Under the pieces are notes generated by a model. The model ran no database searches and was not told the DNA's origin. It saw only the letters and a list, made by a program, of their open reading frames with translations. From assembly GCA_937872465.1 (NCBI GenBank), contig CALMSR010000039.1:203039-267038 (forward strand): 64,000 nt of DNA. Reading direction: 5' to 3'. Source of the stretch: an uncultured Paracoccaceae bacterium. GTDB lineage: Bacteria > Pseudomonadota > Alphaproteobacteria > Rhodobacterales > Rhodobacteraceae. Every line of letters starts with the position of its first letter. Position 1 is the first letter of the stretch. The translations under genes were made by a program, and so were the position numbers. Positions 1 through 8,471 of this stretch are shown piece after piece.

Positions 1-2280
1 GCCGAGCCGCCAGTTATCGGCGTCGGTCCAGACGTCGCTCCGCGCCGGGAAGGCCGGAAAGGGGCGCGCGTCCCAGGTCCAGGCCGCGGTCTCGGCCGTG
101 GTGATCATCCGCCCCGAGTAGACGCCGGACACCGGGTTGTTCGCCGGGTCGGCCCAGTACCCCAGCGCCGCCTCGAGGAAGCGACGCTGCACGGCATCGT
201 CGCGCCAGCCACGCGAGAAATACGGCAGGAAGCTCTCGGCTGACTTCGGGTCGTAGAAGACGTTCGGCTGGTTCGGCCCCCGATCGACCGCCGGACAGCC
301 GATCTCGGTGAAGCGGATCGGCTTGCTCTCCGGCTCCCACGCGGTCGTCGAGACGCTCTCGACCCCGCCCGGACGATTGCGGTGCGGGTTTGACCACCAG
401 TTTGGCAAGTCCTTGTAGCGGAACACCCACGGCTTGCCGTAGGCGCCATCGGTGATCGGCGTGCGGGTCTGCGCCTCGCGGTCGGCGGTGCCGGCGTAGT
501 ACCAGTCGAAGCCCTCGCCGCCCCCGATGTTCGACCGCAGGTAGTCGAGGTCGGTGATCGCGTCGAAGCTCGCCGCATCGAGATGGTCGAGCCCATCACG
601 CCAGTCGGCGAGCGGCATGTAGTTGTCGATGCCGACGAAGTCGATCGCGGCGTCCGCCCAGAGCGGGTCGAGGTGGAAGAAGACGTCGCCCGAGCCGTCC
701 TGCGGGTGATGCCCGAAGTACTCTGACCAGTCCGCGGCGTAGCTGAGATGCGTGTCCGTTCCGAGGACCCCTCGCACGTCGGCGGCGAGGTCGACGAGCG
801 CGGCGATCGCCGGATAGCTCGACGCGCCACTCCGGACCTGCGTGATCCCGCGCAGCTCCGAGCCTACCAGGAAGGCATCGACACCGCCGGCTGCGGCGCA
901 GAGATGCGCGTAGTGCAGGATCATCCTGCGCAGGCCCCAGTCGTCGGGATCGCCCTCCCACGCCACCCGCTCGCCGTCGACGTCGAAGTCCGACGGCTGG
1001 GCCGAGCCGAAGAAGTCGGCGACCTGGCCTCCGGCGGCGCCGCTCTTGTCCGCGCTGCCGGCGTAGCCGGCGGCCGGCGAGCAGGTGATCCGGCCGCGCC
1101 AGGGATAGGCCGGCTGGCCGATCGCGGCCGCGCTGTCCGAATACGGGTCGGGAAGCGTGTTTCCCGCGGCCACGTCCATCAGGATGAACGGATAGAAGGT
1201 GACGCGATAGCCGCGCGCCTTCAGATCCTTGATCGCCTGCACCACGGCGCTGTCGGCCGGCGTGCCGCCATAGGCAGGGCGACCCTCGGCATCGCGGCTG
1301 ACGAGATGCGCCGAGCCGCGGGCGACGCCGTCGACCGACCAGTTCTCCGGCGTCGTGATCTTGGCGCTCACCTCGACGCCGGGACGGATGCGGCAGGCGC
1401 CGGCGCGCAGGTCGTCGCCGAACCAGGCCACGACGAGCGAGACCGACTCGACGTTCGGCGCGCAGGCCTCCAGCCGGTCGAGCGCCACCACGAGATCGGT
1501 GGCGTGCGCCTCGGCGTTGACGTTCTCGGCGGAAGTCTCGCCGTCGCCGTCTTCGCGCCGCACCACCTCGGTCGCGTAGGCGAACTCGCCCGAGGCCGGA
1601 ATCAGCGTGACGGCGCGGATGAGGCTCTCGGCCGACTCACCGTCGAGGATCGGGCGGAACACCTCGAAGGAGAGCTGCGGCATCCGGTTGCCGTAGCGCT
1701 CGAGCGGCAGCTCCTCGAAGAGGACGTAGGCGGTGCCGCGGTAGGCCGGCGTGTTCGCCGCGCCTATCTTCGCGGCGATGAAGGGGTCGGGCGACTGGTT
1801 CTCGCCGCCGAGGTGCAAGCGCATGGTGACGCCTTCGAGGCTCATGAGCTTGCCGTCGGCCCAGATGCGCCCGATGCCGGTGATCGGTCCCTCGCCGAGC
1901 GCGACCGCAAGGCTCGCGAAGTAGAAATACTCGGTGACCTCGGTCCCGCCGCCACCGCCGCCCTTGCCGCCACCCTGTTCGGTGGTGCGGGTCTCCTCGC
2001 GGAAGTCGGTCGCCCAGATGATGTTGCCGCCGGTGCGCATGGCGCCGTAGACGCGCGGGATGATCGCGCCCTCGGTCGAGGCGGTGATCTGCAGGGTGTC
2101 GAGCCGCTGGCCGGCGATCCGCTGGGTCGGCGCCATCGAGGCGACGAGCCAGGAGTCGATGGCGGCACCGGCGATCGAGCCGACGGCGCCGCCGATCGCG
2201 GCGGCGGAGACGCCGAGCACGGCACCGCCAATCGAGCCGCCGATCGCGGTGCCGGCGGCGGCGAGGATGATGGAGGCCAT
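1..2280 (-). CDS. Phage tail hub / host-specificity protein, GTA gp15-like (partial, 3' end outside window)
   Basis: The minus-strand frame opens at ATG 2280 and stays open to base 1, giving about 760 residues of an incomplete protein. The first 45 residues are an Ala/Gly-rich hydrophobic stretch. A central part is the glycoside-hydrolase-like TIM-barrel domain typical of Rhodobacter GTA gp15 and related phage tail hubs; near the window edge one reads WADAAIDFVGIDNYMPLADW and then a DADNWRLG segment. Such proteins are large (usually over 1,200 residues) and form the baseplate hub and receptor-contacting tip of siphovirus tails. It follows the NlpC/P60 gene by three bases, the same order as in GTAs. 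Family assignment is from recognised sequence pattern; receptor specificity cannot be read here. Confidence 0.85.
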   Translation of the reverse strand, partial: MASIILAAAGTAIGGSIGGAVLGVSAAAIGGAVGSIAGAAIDSWLVASMAPTQRIAGQRLDTLQITASTEGAIIPRVYGAMRTGGNIIWATDFREETRTTEQGGGKGGGGGGTEVTEYFYFASLAVALGEGPITGIGRIWADGKLMSLEGVTMRLHLGGENQSPDPFIAAKIGAANTPAYRGTAYVLFEELPLERYGNRMPQLSFEVFRPILDGESAESLIRAVTLIPASGEFAYATEVVRREDGDGETSAENVNAEAHATDLVVALDRLEACAPNVESVSLVVAWFGDDLRAGACRIRPGVEVSAKITTPENWSVDGVARGSAHLVSRDAEGRPAYGGTPADSAVVQAIKDLKARGYRVTFYPFILMDVAAGNTLPDPYSDSAAAIGQPAYPWRGRITCSPAAGYAGSADKSGAAGGQVADFFGSAQPSDFDVDGERVAWEGDPDDWGLRRMILHYAHLCAAAGGVDAFLVGSELRGITQVRSGASSYPAIAALVDLAADVRGVLGTDTHLSYAADWSEYFGHHPQDGSGDVFFHLDPLWADAAIDFVGIDNYMPLADWRDGLDHLDAASFDAITDLDYLRSNIGGGEGFDWYYAGTADREAQTRTPITDGAYGKPWVFRYKDLPNWWSNPHRNRPGGVESVSTTAWEPESKPIRFTEIGCPAVDRGPNQPNVFYDPKSAESFLPYFSRGWRDDAVQRRFLEAALGYWADPANNPVSGVYSGRMITTAETAAWTWDARPFPAFPARSDVWTDADNWRLG

Positions 2281-2283
2281 GGC

Positions 2284-2721
2284 TCAGCTCGTGCTGGGGA
2301 ACAGGAAGGCGAAGGCGATGCGCCGGCGCCAGCCGGCGTCGAGCGGGACCTCGACGACGCCGGTGCGCTCGTAGGCGTGGATGAAGCGGTCGGGGCTCGT
2401 GACGATGCCGCAGTGCTTGGCGACCGCGCCGGTGCGCATCCGGAACAGGACCAGCGCGCCGGGAACGATGCCGGTGATCGGCAGCTCCAACATCATTGTC
2501 CGCGCTGCCTCGGCGAGCGGCTCGCGCGTTCCGGTCTCGCCCCAGTCGCGGCTGTAGGCTGGCAGGGGCAGCGGCTCGTCGCCCACGACCTCGCGCCAGA
2601 CGCCGCGGACCAGTCCGAGGCAGTCGCAGCCGACGCCTTTCAGGCTCGCCTGGTCGTGGTAGGGCGTGCCGAGCCAGCCGCGCGCGACAGAGATGACGAG
2701 TACAGGATCGGCGGCACTCAA
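2284..2721 (-). CDS. NlpC/P60-family tail peptidase (GTA gp14-like)
   Basis: A 145-residue protein with the NlpC/P60 cysteine peptidase pattern: catalytic Cys in GCDCLGL (around residue 31-36), a histidine in KHCGIV (around 101) and a further His in FIHAYE. Tail-associated members cleave peptidoglycan during DNA entry. The usual length for this phage/GTA group is 140-150 residues, so it appears complete. Its ATG overlaps the stop of the DUF2163 gene by four bases (ATGA), showing translational coupling. Position between DUF2163 and the hub gene is the conserved GTA order. Confidence 0.9.
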   Translation of the reverse strand: MSAADPVLVISVARGWLGTPYHDQASLKGVGCDCLGLVRGVWREVVGDEPLPLPAYSRDWGETGTREPLAEAARTMMLELPITGIVPGALVLFRMRTGAVAKHCGIVTSPDRFIHAYERTGVVEVPLDAGWRRRIAFAFLFPSTS

Positions 2722-3602
2722 AGCACGTCTCCGCTGTTGGCGTCGCCGCGGTTCGGGTAGCGGATCACCGTGTCCTGACCGGGGATGTGCGGGAAGCCGC
2801 GGAAGTTCAGGACGTTGGCGAAGCGGTCGCGGCAGGTCTCCAGCCGCTTGTCGCAGCCGGCGCGGACGACGAAGTCATGGCCCGCCGCTATCGGCCGCAC
2901 CGGCGCCTTGAGCAGCGCGAGGTGGCGCGCACCGGCCCGGACGGTGTGGCTCGCCACCTCGGCGGTACGCCCGGCGTTGGCTCCGCTGGTCCAGGTCAGC
3001 CGGCCGAGCGTGAACCAGTCCGCGTCGAAGCCGCCGAGTCCCGACGCGGTGAAGCTGCGGTCGCCGGTCAGCATCACGACGCTCCCGGTCCCCTTGAAGT
3101 CCGGGTCCTCGAGGTCGACGCCGCAGCGGGCGTCGCCGAGCTCAGCATCGCAGGCGTGCTGGAAGGTGCGCCCGACGGTCTGGTTCAGCGCATGCGCCAG
3201 CGAACGCACCTCGGCGACGAAGGCGAGGCGGCCGCGGCGGACCTGGCCGATGGCGCCGCGGCGCATCAGCACCCGCTGCGACACGTCACTCCAGTTCACC
3301 CGCCAGACCTCGACGTGCGCATTGTCCCAGCGGCCATCGAGGATGTCGGTCTCGGTGATGGTGTCGGAGGTTAGCACGCCCTCGGCCTCCTGCGCGTCGA
3401 CCGCGAGGTCGGTGCCGCTGCGGATCTCCGACGCGGCAAAGCCCGACTCGGGCTCGTAGGTGACGCCACCGAACTCCAGCGGCCGATCGTGGTCGGTGAA
3501 GCCGAAGACGACACCGTCGGCGCGCTCGATGCGCCACACCCAAGCGAGCGTCGTAGCACCACTGTCGAGATGCGCCTGCAACGCGGCCGCGAGCGTCTTC
3601 AT
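2718..3602 (-). CDS. DUF2163 / BR0599-family phage tail protein (GTA gp13-like)
   Basis: A 294-residue protein of the DUF2163 plus phage_BR0599 type, found with DUF2460 and NlpC/P60 proteins in GTAs and many alphaproteobacterial siphophages, where it forms the baseplate hub connector. Typical elements include FGFTDHDRPL near residue 34 and a cysteine-bearing C-terminal region (ACDAELGDARCGVD around 165-180; CDKRLETCRDRF near 255) ending in a PHIPGQD segment; conserved cysteines in this part bind an Fe-S or metal centre in the GTA homologue. An upstream extension in frame is possible, but ATG 3602 overlaps the preceding stop by four bases and begins at the family's usual N-terminus. Confidence 0.9.
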   Translation of the reverse strand: MKTLAAALQAHLDSGATTLAWVWRIERADGVVFGFTDHDRPLEFGGVTYEPESGFAASEIRSGTDLAVDAQEAEGVLTSDTITETDILDGRWDNAHVEVWRVNWSDVSQRVLMRRGAIGQVRRGRLAFVAEVRSLAHALNQTVGRTFQHACDAELGDARCGVDLEDPDFKGTGSVVMLTGDRSFTASGLGGFDADWFTLGRLTWTSGANAGRTAEVASHTVRAGARHLALLKAPVRPIAAGHDFVVRAGCDKRLETCRDRFANVLNFRGFPHIPGQDTVIRYPNRGDANSGDVL

Positions 3603-4228
3603 CGCCGCACCTCCACGAGCGGGATCGACGCGATCGAGCCGAGCCGGTCGAGGTCCCAGGTCACGTCGAGCCGGTCGGTGTCGAAGCGCACCGGCACATC
3701 GAACTCGAAGCCGGCCGTGACGAGCACGCCCGCACTCGGAGCGGTGTCGAAGGTGACGATCCCCGTCGTCGTGTTCACCGACCAGCTGCTCGGAGCCGGC
3801 TCCGCAGCCTCGAGCGCGACCCGCACGGTTCCCGCGACCGGCTTGACGATGCGCCGGACCCACGCCTGTGCGCCGCTCTCGTAGCGCTTCACCAACTGGA
3901 AGGCCTCGGTCTCGCCGTCGCCGGTGGCGAGCGCTTGGTCGATCGGCGTGATCGGCGCCGACGGCAGGCCGGAGCGGTAGTCGCCCCAGTCTTTCCAGCG
4001 GAAGCCGTGCAGCCGGCCGTTGCGCGCTTCGAAGAAGGCGACGACCGCGGCGAGGTCGTCGGCGCGGCGGATGCCGTAGGCGGCGTCGTAGCGGCGGCGC
4101 GAGTCGGCCCACGACGCGTTGCGCTCCTCGTCGCCGGAGGCGAGCTCGACCACCTGCGTGCGCCGCTCGGGGCCGCCCCGGGCGCCCCGGCTGATGTCGT
4201 CCGGAAACCGGACCTCGTGGAAGGCCAT
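3599..4228 (-). CDS. DUF2460 distal tail protein (GTA gp12-like)
   Basis: A 209-residue protein of the DUF2460/TIGR02217 family. It starts with the typical FHEVRFPDDISRGA stretch and contains the signature GFRWKDWGDY near residue 70, followed by Ig-like beta-rich sequence. These proteins form the distal tail ring between the tube and the baseplate hub. It lies three bases after the tape-measure gene and overlaps the DUF2163 gene by four bases, so it belongs to the same translationally coupled tail operon. Length matches the family. Confidence 0.92.
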   Translation of the reverse strand: MAFHEVRFPDDISRGARGGPERRTQVVELASGDEERNASWADSRRRYDAAYGIRRADDLAAVVAFFEARNGRLHGFRWKDWGDYRSGLPSAPITPIDQALATGDGETEAFQLVKRYESGAQAWVRRIVKPVAGTVRVALEAAEPAPSSWSVNTTTGIVTFDTAPSAGVLVTAGFEFDVPVRFDTDRLDVTWDLDRLGSIASIPLVEVRR

Positions 4229-4231
4229 GGT

Positions 4232-6388
4232 TCACATTCCCCTTCGTCCGAAGGCGACTGCCCGGGCGATGTCGCTCGCGACCTGCGTGCGCGAGCGGCG
4301 GAAGCTCTCGGCATCGTTGGTCATGATGTTGATCGTCACGCCGCCGCCAAACCCGGCCCGGTCGAAGGCCCGGGTCTCGGCGCGCGACAGCACCCGCTCG
4401 CCGCGCTGGAGGATCGCCGGCACCTCGTCCGGTCGCAGGCCGGCAACGCCGCCGCCGTGCATCCGGGGCGCACCGGCGAAGACCAAGGCCGGAACGAGGC
4501 GCTGCGGCGCGGGCGCACCGACCACCCCGCCCGCGTGCAGCACCCCGGCGAAGGCCGGCCCGAGGCTGCCGAGCACGCCAGAGAGCGCGTTGGCGATCGG
4601 CCCGAGCACGAAGCGCCGCACCGAGACCTTCGCGAGGTCGGCGAGGATCGAGGTGACGAGATCGCGCATCCCGAGCTTGCCGGTCTTGACGAACTCGCCC
4701 ACCGCGTCCTCGGCGCCGCGGAACCCGCTGACCAACGCCTCGCCGATCCCGTCGCCGGTCTCCTTCGCCTTGTCGGCGTAGTCGCGGATCGCCTCGGTCG
4801 CGAGTCGCCAGCCGGACTTCGCCGCCTCGGGCGCTTCCGCCAGCTGCGGCGCCGCAGCAGCGCTGGCGCCGCCGACCTTGCCGACGGCCTCGCCGAGGTT
4901 ATCGGCCGCCACCGCAGCCCCGCCGAGCGCGGTCTCGGCTTCCTCGGCCGAGCCCTTCACCGCGTCGCGCAGCGCCTGCAGCGAGGCGAGGGGCGCGGTG
5001 GCGGCACCGGCGGCTGCAGCCGCGGAGGCGGCGAGGCTGTCGGCGCGGGCGCTCGCCTCGCCGGCGGCGGCCGAGGTCTCGTAAAAGGCGGATCCTGCCC
5101 GGATCGCCGCCTCGCTCAAGGCGAGCGTCGCATCGTCCATGCCGGGGATTCGGGCGAGACCGCCGGTCGCCGCGTGGAGGAAGTCGGCCCAGCTGCGCTG
5201 GATCCCGGAGAGCGCCGTCAGCCAGCCCGCCTCGATCGTCGCCCAGACCGACTTCAGCGACAGCGCCAGCGACCGGCCGCCGAGCTTGATCCGCTCCCAG
5301 ACCTCGACGGCGACGTCAGAAAGCAGCGACAGCGCCTCGCCGAAGCCGCCCGCGCCAGAAACCAGTCGGCCGAACTGATAGACCAGCTCGCCAGCGCCGA
5401 CGATCAGCGCCCCGATGCCGGTGCGGATCAGTGCGCCGCGCAGCACGACGAGGGCGGTGGCGAGCCCGCGCACCGACACCGCGGCAGCCACGAGCCCCGC
5501 CACCCAGCGCCCCGCCATGATGCCGGCGAAGGTCGCCGCGTAGCTCGCGAGCCGGCCGAGGTTGTCGAAGAGCCCGCGGATCGCGATCCCGAGCGGGCCG
5601 GTGGTGCGGGCAACTGCCGCCATGGCGTTCGCCACAGCCTCGAGCGCAGGTGCCGCGGCGACCGCGAGCTGGTTCGAGAGCCCGCGCCAGATCAGCCCGA
5701 GCCGCGACATCGCGTCGTTCGCCCGCTCGATCCGGTCTGCGTCCGCCTCGGAGACCACGACGCCGAAGTCGCGCACGTCCTGGGTCGCCTGGCGCAGGGT
5801 GGCGGTGTCGATGCGCGACATGGCGATCGAGCCCTCCTCACCGAAGAGCTGGCCGGCGACCGCGGCGCGCTCGGCCGCGGGCACGAAGTCGGCGATCGCC
5901 TGGTTGATGCGGCCGACCCGCTCGTCGAGCGGCAGCGCGAGCAACTCGGATGCCGTGAGCCCGAGCCGGCCAAGCGCGTCAGCCGCGGGCCCGGCGCCGG
6001 AGGCCGCCTGGCTCAGTCGGCGGGTCAGGTCCTTGGTCGCCTGCTCGATGCCGGACATCGCGACGCCGGCAAGCTCGCCTGCCCGCTCCAGCACCTGGAT
6101 CGAGGCGACCGTCGTGCCGAGCGACTGGGCGAGCTTCGCCTGAGCGTCGATCGTGGCGAGCCCGGAGCGGACCATGGCGATGCCGCTGGCGGCCGCCGCG
6201 GCGATGGCCGCCGCGGTAGCGACCTTCACTCGGCGCGAGAAGGCAGCCATCCGGGCGTTCGCCGCCTCCATCTCGCGCCCCAGCCGGCCGAAGCCACGGT
6301 TGCCGGCCTCGCCGACGCCTTCGAGCTCGGCCCGGACCTCGCGCCCGCCGACCACCGCGAGCCGGACGCTGACGCGCTTCTCGGCCAT
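4232..6388 (-). CDS. Tail tape-measure protein
   Basis: A 718-residue protein, very rich in Ala and Gly, with long predicted helices, hydrophobic stretches around residues 290-340, and a C-terminal region with a lambda gpH-like domain (the segment around DLVTSILADLAKVSVRRFVLGP, residues 570-590). It sets tail length: at the usual 1.5 angstrom per residue a tail of roughly 100 nm would be expected. It lies directly after the frameshifting chaperone pair, the diagnostic position for a tape-measure gene. ATG 6388 is separated from the upstream stop by one base. N-terminal residues resemble phage tail assembly starts (KRVSVRLAVVGG). Confidence 0.88.
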   Translation of the reverse strand: MAEKRVSVRLAVVGGREVRAELEGVGEAGNRGFGRLGREMEAANARMAAFSRRVKVATAAAIAAAAASGIAMVRSGLATIDAQAKLAQSLGTTVASIQVLERAGELAGVAMSGIEQATKDLTRRLSQAASGAGPAADALGRLGLTASELLALPLDERVGRINQAIADFVPAAERAAVAGQLFGEEGSIAMSRIDTATLRQATQDVRDFGVVVSEADADRIERANDAMSRLGLIWRGLSNQLAVAAAPALEAVANAMAAVARTTGPLGIAIRGLFDNLGRLASYAATFAGIMAGRWVAGLVAAAVSVRGLATALVVLRGALIRTGIGALIVGAGELVYQFGRLVSGAGGFGEALSLLSDVAVEVWERIKLGGRSLALSLKSVWATIEAGWLTALSGIQRSWADFLHAATGGLARIPGMDDATLALSEAAIRAGSAFYETSAAAGEASARADSLAASAAAAAGAATAPLASLQALRDAVKGSAEEAETALGGAAVAADNLGEAVGKVGGASAAAAPQLAEAPEAAKSGWRLATEAIRDYADKAKETGDGIGEALVSGFRGAEDAVGEFVKTGKLGMRDLVTSILADLAKVSVRRFVLGPIANALSGVLGSLGPAFAGVLHAGGVVGAPAPQRLVPALVFAGAPRMHGGGVAGLRPDEVPAILQRGERVLSRAETRAFDRAGFGGGVTINIMTNDAESFRRSRTQVASDIARAVAFGRRGM

Positions 6389-6389
6389 C

Positions 6390-7045
6390 TCAGTCTCCGA
6401 TCGTCTCGTTGAGCCGGCGCACCATCACCGCCTCGATCTCCGGCAGCAGCTCGGCCGCGGCCATCGGCGCGATGCCTAGGGCGGTTGCGAGCGAGAGCGC
6501 CGCGCCCATGTCCCAGCCGATCACCGCGCCGGGGATGACCCGGAGCTGACCGCCGAGACGGCCGACCAGGTCCCAGACCTGCCAGCCCTCGATGCTCTCC
6601 GGCCGGTTCAACCGCGCCGGGCAGTCCGGGCACGTTTGGCCGCAGGCCGCGCAGTAGCGGTCGCCCCCGCCGAAGTGCCAGTCGGCGAGGGCGCGGAGAC
6701 GTTTTTTTCCGCGTCCAGCAAGAGGCCTTTCGAGACGTAGGCCGCCTGGAACGCCTCGAAGATCGGCCAGACCTCGAGCAGCGCGTCGATGCCCTCGGGC
6801 GTCACCGGCACCGGGTTGCCGTCGGCGTCGCCGACGCCCTCCCAGTCGGTGACGGCGCGCCGGGCGATCGCCTTGGCGAAGACAAGCGCCCGCTCCTCGT
6901 CGGAGGCGGTCTCGGGCAGCGCCTCGACGGCCGCGTCGCTGCGCGCCGCCACCATAAGCGCAGTGGTGAGCGGGGCGACGCACAGGCGCACGCCGTGGCC
7001 GAGATCGAGCCAGCGTAGCTCGGCGGTCAGGTCCAGTCGAAGCAT
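6390..7045 (-). CDS. Tail assembly chaperone GT fusion, made by -1 ribosomal frameshift
   Basis: This entry is the predicted fusion product of about 218 residues. Translation starts at 7045 in the gpG-like frame, slips back one base on the A_AAA_AAC heptamer (6707-6701) and continues in the overlapping frame to the stop at 6390. The added T-like part reads EKKRLRALADWHFGG, then a four-cysteine cluster (CAACGQTCPDC) and a hydrophobic C-terminus. The T frame has no start codon of its own near the junction, and it ends one base before the tape-measure ATG. Lambda G/GT and many siphophages use the same device to make a minor fusion chaperone that recruits the tube protein to the tape measure. The slip site is seen; frameshifting itself is inferred. 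Confidence 0.8.
6608..7045 (-). CDS. Tail assembly chaperone, gpG-like (unshifted product)
   Basis: The unshifted reading gives 145 residues. The first ~110 form a compact alpha-helical domain (starting MLRLDLTAELRWLDLG) like that of phage gpG-type tail chaperones, some of which are annotated as GTA-related TAC families. After the slip site (codons GAA AAA AAC) the remaining residues are an Arg/Ala/Pro-rich tail of low complexity, as expected when translation runs past the junction with no selection. It starts four bases after the stop of the tail-tube gene. Expected to be made in excess over the GT fusion. Confidence 0.8.
   Translation of the reverse strand: MLRLDLTAELRWLDLGHGVRLCVAPLTTALMVAARSDAAVEALPETASDEERALVFAKAIARRAVTDWEGVGDADGNPVPVTPEGIDALLEVWPIFEAFQAAYVSKGLLLDAEKNVSAPSPTGTSAGATATARPAAKRARTARRG
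6701..6707 (-). promoter_or_regulatory. -1 ribosomal frameshift slippery heptamer A_AAA_AAC
   Basis: On the minus strand the sequence GGAAAAAAAC has seven consecutive A, read in the zero frame as GAA AAA AAC. The X_XXY_YYZ heptamer A_AAA_AAC is one of the most efficient known -1 slip sequences. The frame entered by a -1 slip is open to 6390 and encodes the T-like region. An A run of this length is rare in this GC-rich DNA. A downstream stimulatory hairpin was not modelled. Confidence 0.85.
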
Positions 7046-7049
7046 CGGA

Positions 7050-7988
7050 TCAATACTCCTCGATGTCGTTGATGAGGGTGGCGGTGCACATGCGCCCGAG
7101 GGTGCTGTCCCGGGCCGCCTGCCAGTCGAAGGTCGCCTGCACGCCCTGTGGGCCCGAGATCTCGATCCGCGGCCGCGGCAGGTAGACTGCATGCACGGTG
7201 AAGGTGAGGCTCTCGCCCGAAGGGAGCGCATAGCCGAACTCCAGCTCGCACGGATCGCCGGCGATGGCCTGGTTCACCAGCACCTGGTCGGCGAAGCGCA
7301 CCTCGACCCGGCCGGTCAGCGCGGCGATCGATGGATCGGCACCGTCGATGCGGCCGTCGCTGCGGATGGTCTCGATACGGTCGAGGTTGTTGGCATAGGT
7401 GATCTCGGCCGAGACGACGTTGCCGAGCGCCGACCCATTGCGGGTGATGCTGCCGTTGAAGTGCCCGAAGCGCTTCAGCGCCAGCTCGGCCAGGGTGCCG
7501 GCGGCGGTGGTCGTGGCCACAGCCTCGCCCTGCGCCACCAATCGGGCGGTGGCGGTCAGCAGCCCGGAGCGCTGCAGCTGCCAGCTGAGCTGGTCCAGCA
7601 CGCAGCCGGAGTACATCGCATACCGCGGCACCTCAGGCATCGCCGTCTCGATCGACATCGACGGCAGCGTCCAGCCGCCGGAGCGGAACTCGTGCGTCCA
7701 GGGGCCGGTGCCGCTGGTGATCGGCTCGCCGAAGGCCGCCTTCAGCCAGAAGCCGAATGCCTCGGCGTCGATCGGCACGACGACATCGCCATCGGCGGTG
7801 ACCGCGTCCTTGATCGGCGCGGTCGGATCGCGGCCGTAGCCAAGAAGCTCCGAGGTGATCAGCGGCTGCTCGGAGCCGAGCGTGGTGCTGGCGAACGGCA
7901 CCCGGGTGTAGCCGATGGCCGGGGCCGTGCCGTAGACCGTCTCGAACGCGAGCGCCATCTGCGCCCGCGCGCCTTGCGCGCGTGCCAT
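7050..7988 (-). CDS. Phage tail tube protein
   Basis: A 312-residue protein located between the tail-terminator-like gene and the tail chaperones, the usual place of the major tail (tube) protein. It is beta-rich with the tail-tube-like elements found in alphaproteobacterial siphophages (N-terminal QMALAFETVYGTAP, a middle GDVVVPIDAEAFGFWLK segment and a C-terminal TFDWQAARDSTLG region). Larger than lambda gpV (246 residues), it may carry an added Ig-like C-terminal domain. Start ATG 7988 is the first in frame. No transmembrane or signal sequence. Confidence 0.8.
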   Translation of the reverse strand: MARAQGARAQMALAFETVYGTAPAIGYTRVPFASTTLGSEQPLITSELLGYGRDPTAPIKDAVTADGDVVVPIDAEAFGFWLKAAFGEPITSGTGPWTHEFRSGGWTLPSMSIETAMPEVPRYAMYSGCVLDQLSWQLQRSGLLTATARLVAQGEAVATTTAAGTLAELALKRFGHFNGSITRNGSALGNVVSAEITYANNLDRIETIRSDGRIDGADPSIAALTGRVEVRFADQVLVNQAIAGDPCELEFGYALPSGESLTFTVHAVYLPRPRIEISGPQGVQATFDWQAARDSTLGRMCTATLINDIEEY

Positions 7989-8011
7989 ATGGGTATCCTT
8001 GTCTTGAGGGA

Positions 8012-8434
8012 TCAGGCGAGCGGGTCGCTCGTGGAATAGTGCAGCACCACCGGGATGACGGCGGCCTTCAGTGCCGCCGCGCCGTCGACCGCGAGATCGA
8101 CCGGGCGCGGCGCCTCCGCCTCGACCCAGTCGCAGAACCCGCCGAGCGTTCGGGCGGCCGAGAGCACGGTGCCGATGCCGGCTGCCAGCGTGTCGAATGC
8201 CGCGTCCCGGCCAGTGCCCGCCTGGACGACTGCCTCGACCTCGGCGCGGTGCTGGTAATGGTAGCGGAGCGGCGAGAGCGTCACCGCCGGCTCGCCCGGG
8301 TCGCCATCGCGCAGGATCAGGAGGCCGGCGGCGGGCACGCGCTCGGGCAGGACCTCACCGCGCAGCACCGGCGCCGGCTGGGTCTGCAGCAGCGCGTGCA
8401 GAGCCGAGAGGATGGTTTCGCGGGTGGTGGGCAT
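8012..8434 (-). CDS. Tail terminator / tail completion protein (gpU-like position)
   Basis: A 140-residue protein beginning MPTTRETILSALHALL. Size, the alpha/beta pattern and its place directly in front of the tube gene match tail-terminator proteins (lambda gpU type), which cap the tube and join it to the head. No catalytic motif is seen. The gene is separated from the upstream head-tail genes by a plus-strand ankyrin gene, so it is either transcribed across that insertion or from a promoter between 8435 and 9177. Family assignment rests mainly on position and size. Confidence 0.65.
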   Translation of the reverse strand: MPTTRETILSALHALLQTQPAPVLRGEVLPERVPAAGLLILRDGDPGEPAVTLSPLRYHYQHRAEVEAVVQAGTGRDAAFDTLAAGIGTVLSAARTLGGFCDWVEAEAPRPVDLAVDGAAALKAAVIPVVLHYSTSDPLA

Positions 8435-8471
8435 GTGTTAGCCCTGAACCAGATGTGATGGATCGACCGGC

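Noticed and set aside
748..2760. Long plus-strand open frame opposite the tail hub and NlpC/P60 genes
   Set aside because: It is antisense to genes with clear family motifs and has the Arg/Ala/Gly composition produced by GC-rich third positions.
3935..6412. 825-codon plus-strand open frame opposite the tape-measure gene
   Set aside because: Composition is that of a shadow frame; the minus strand holds the recognisable DUF2460 and tape-measure genes.
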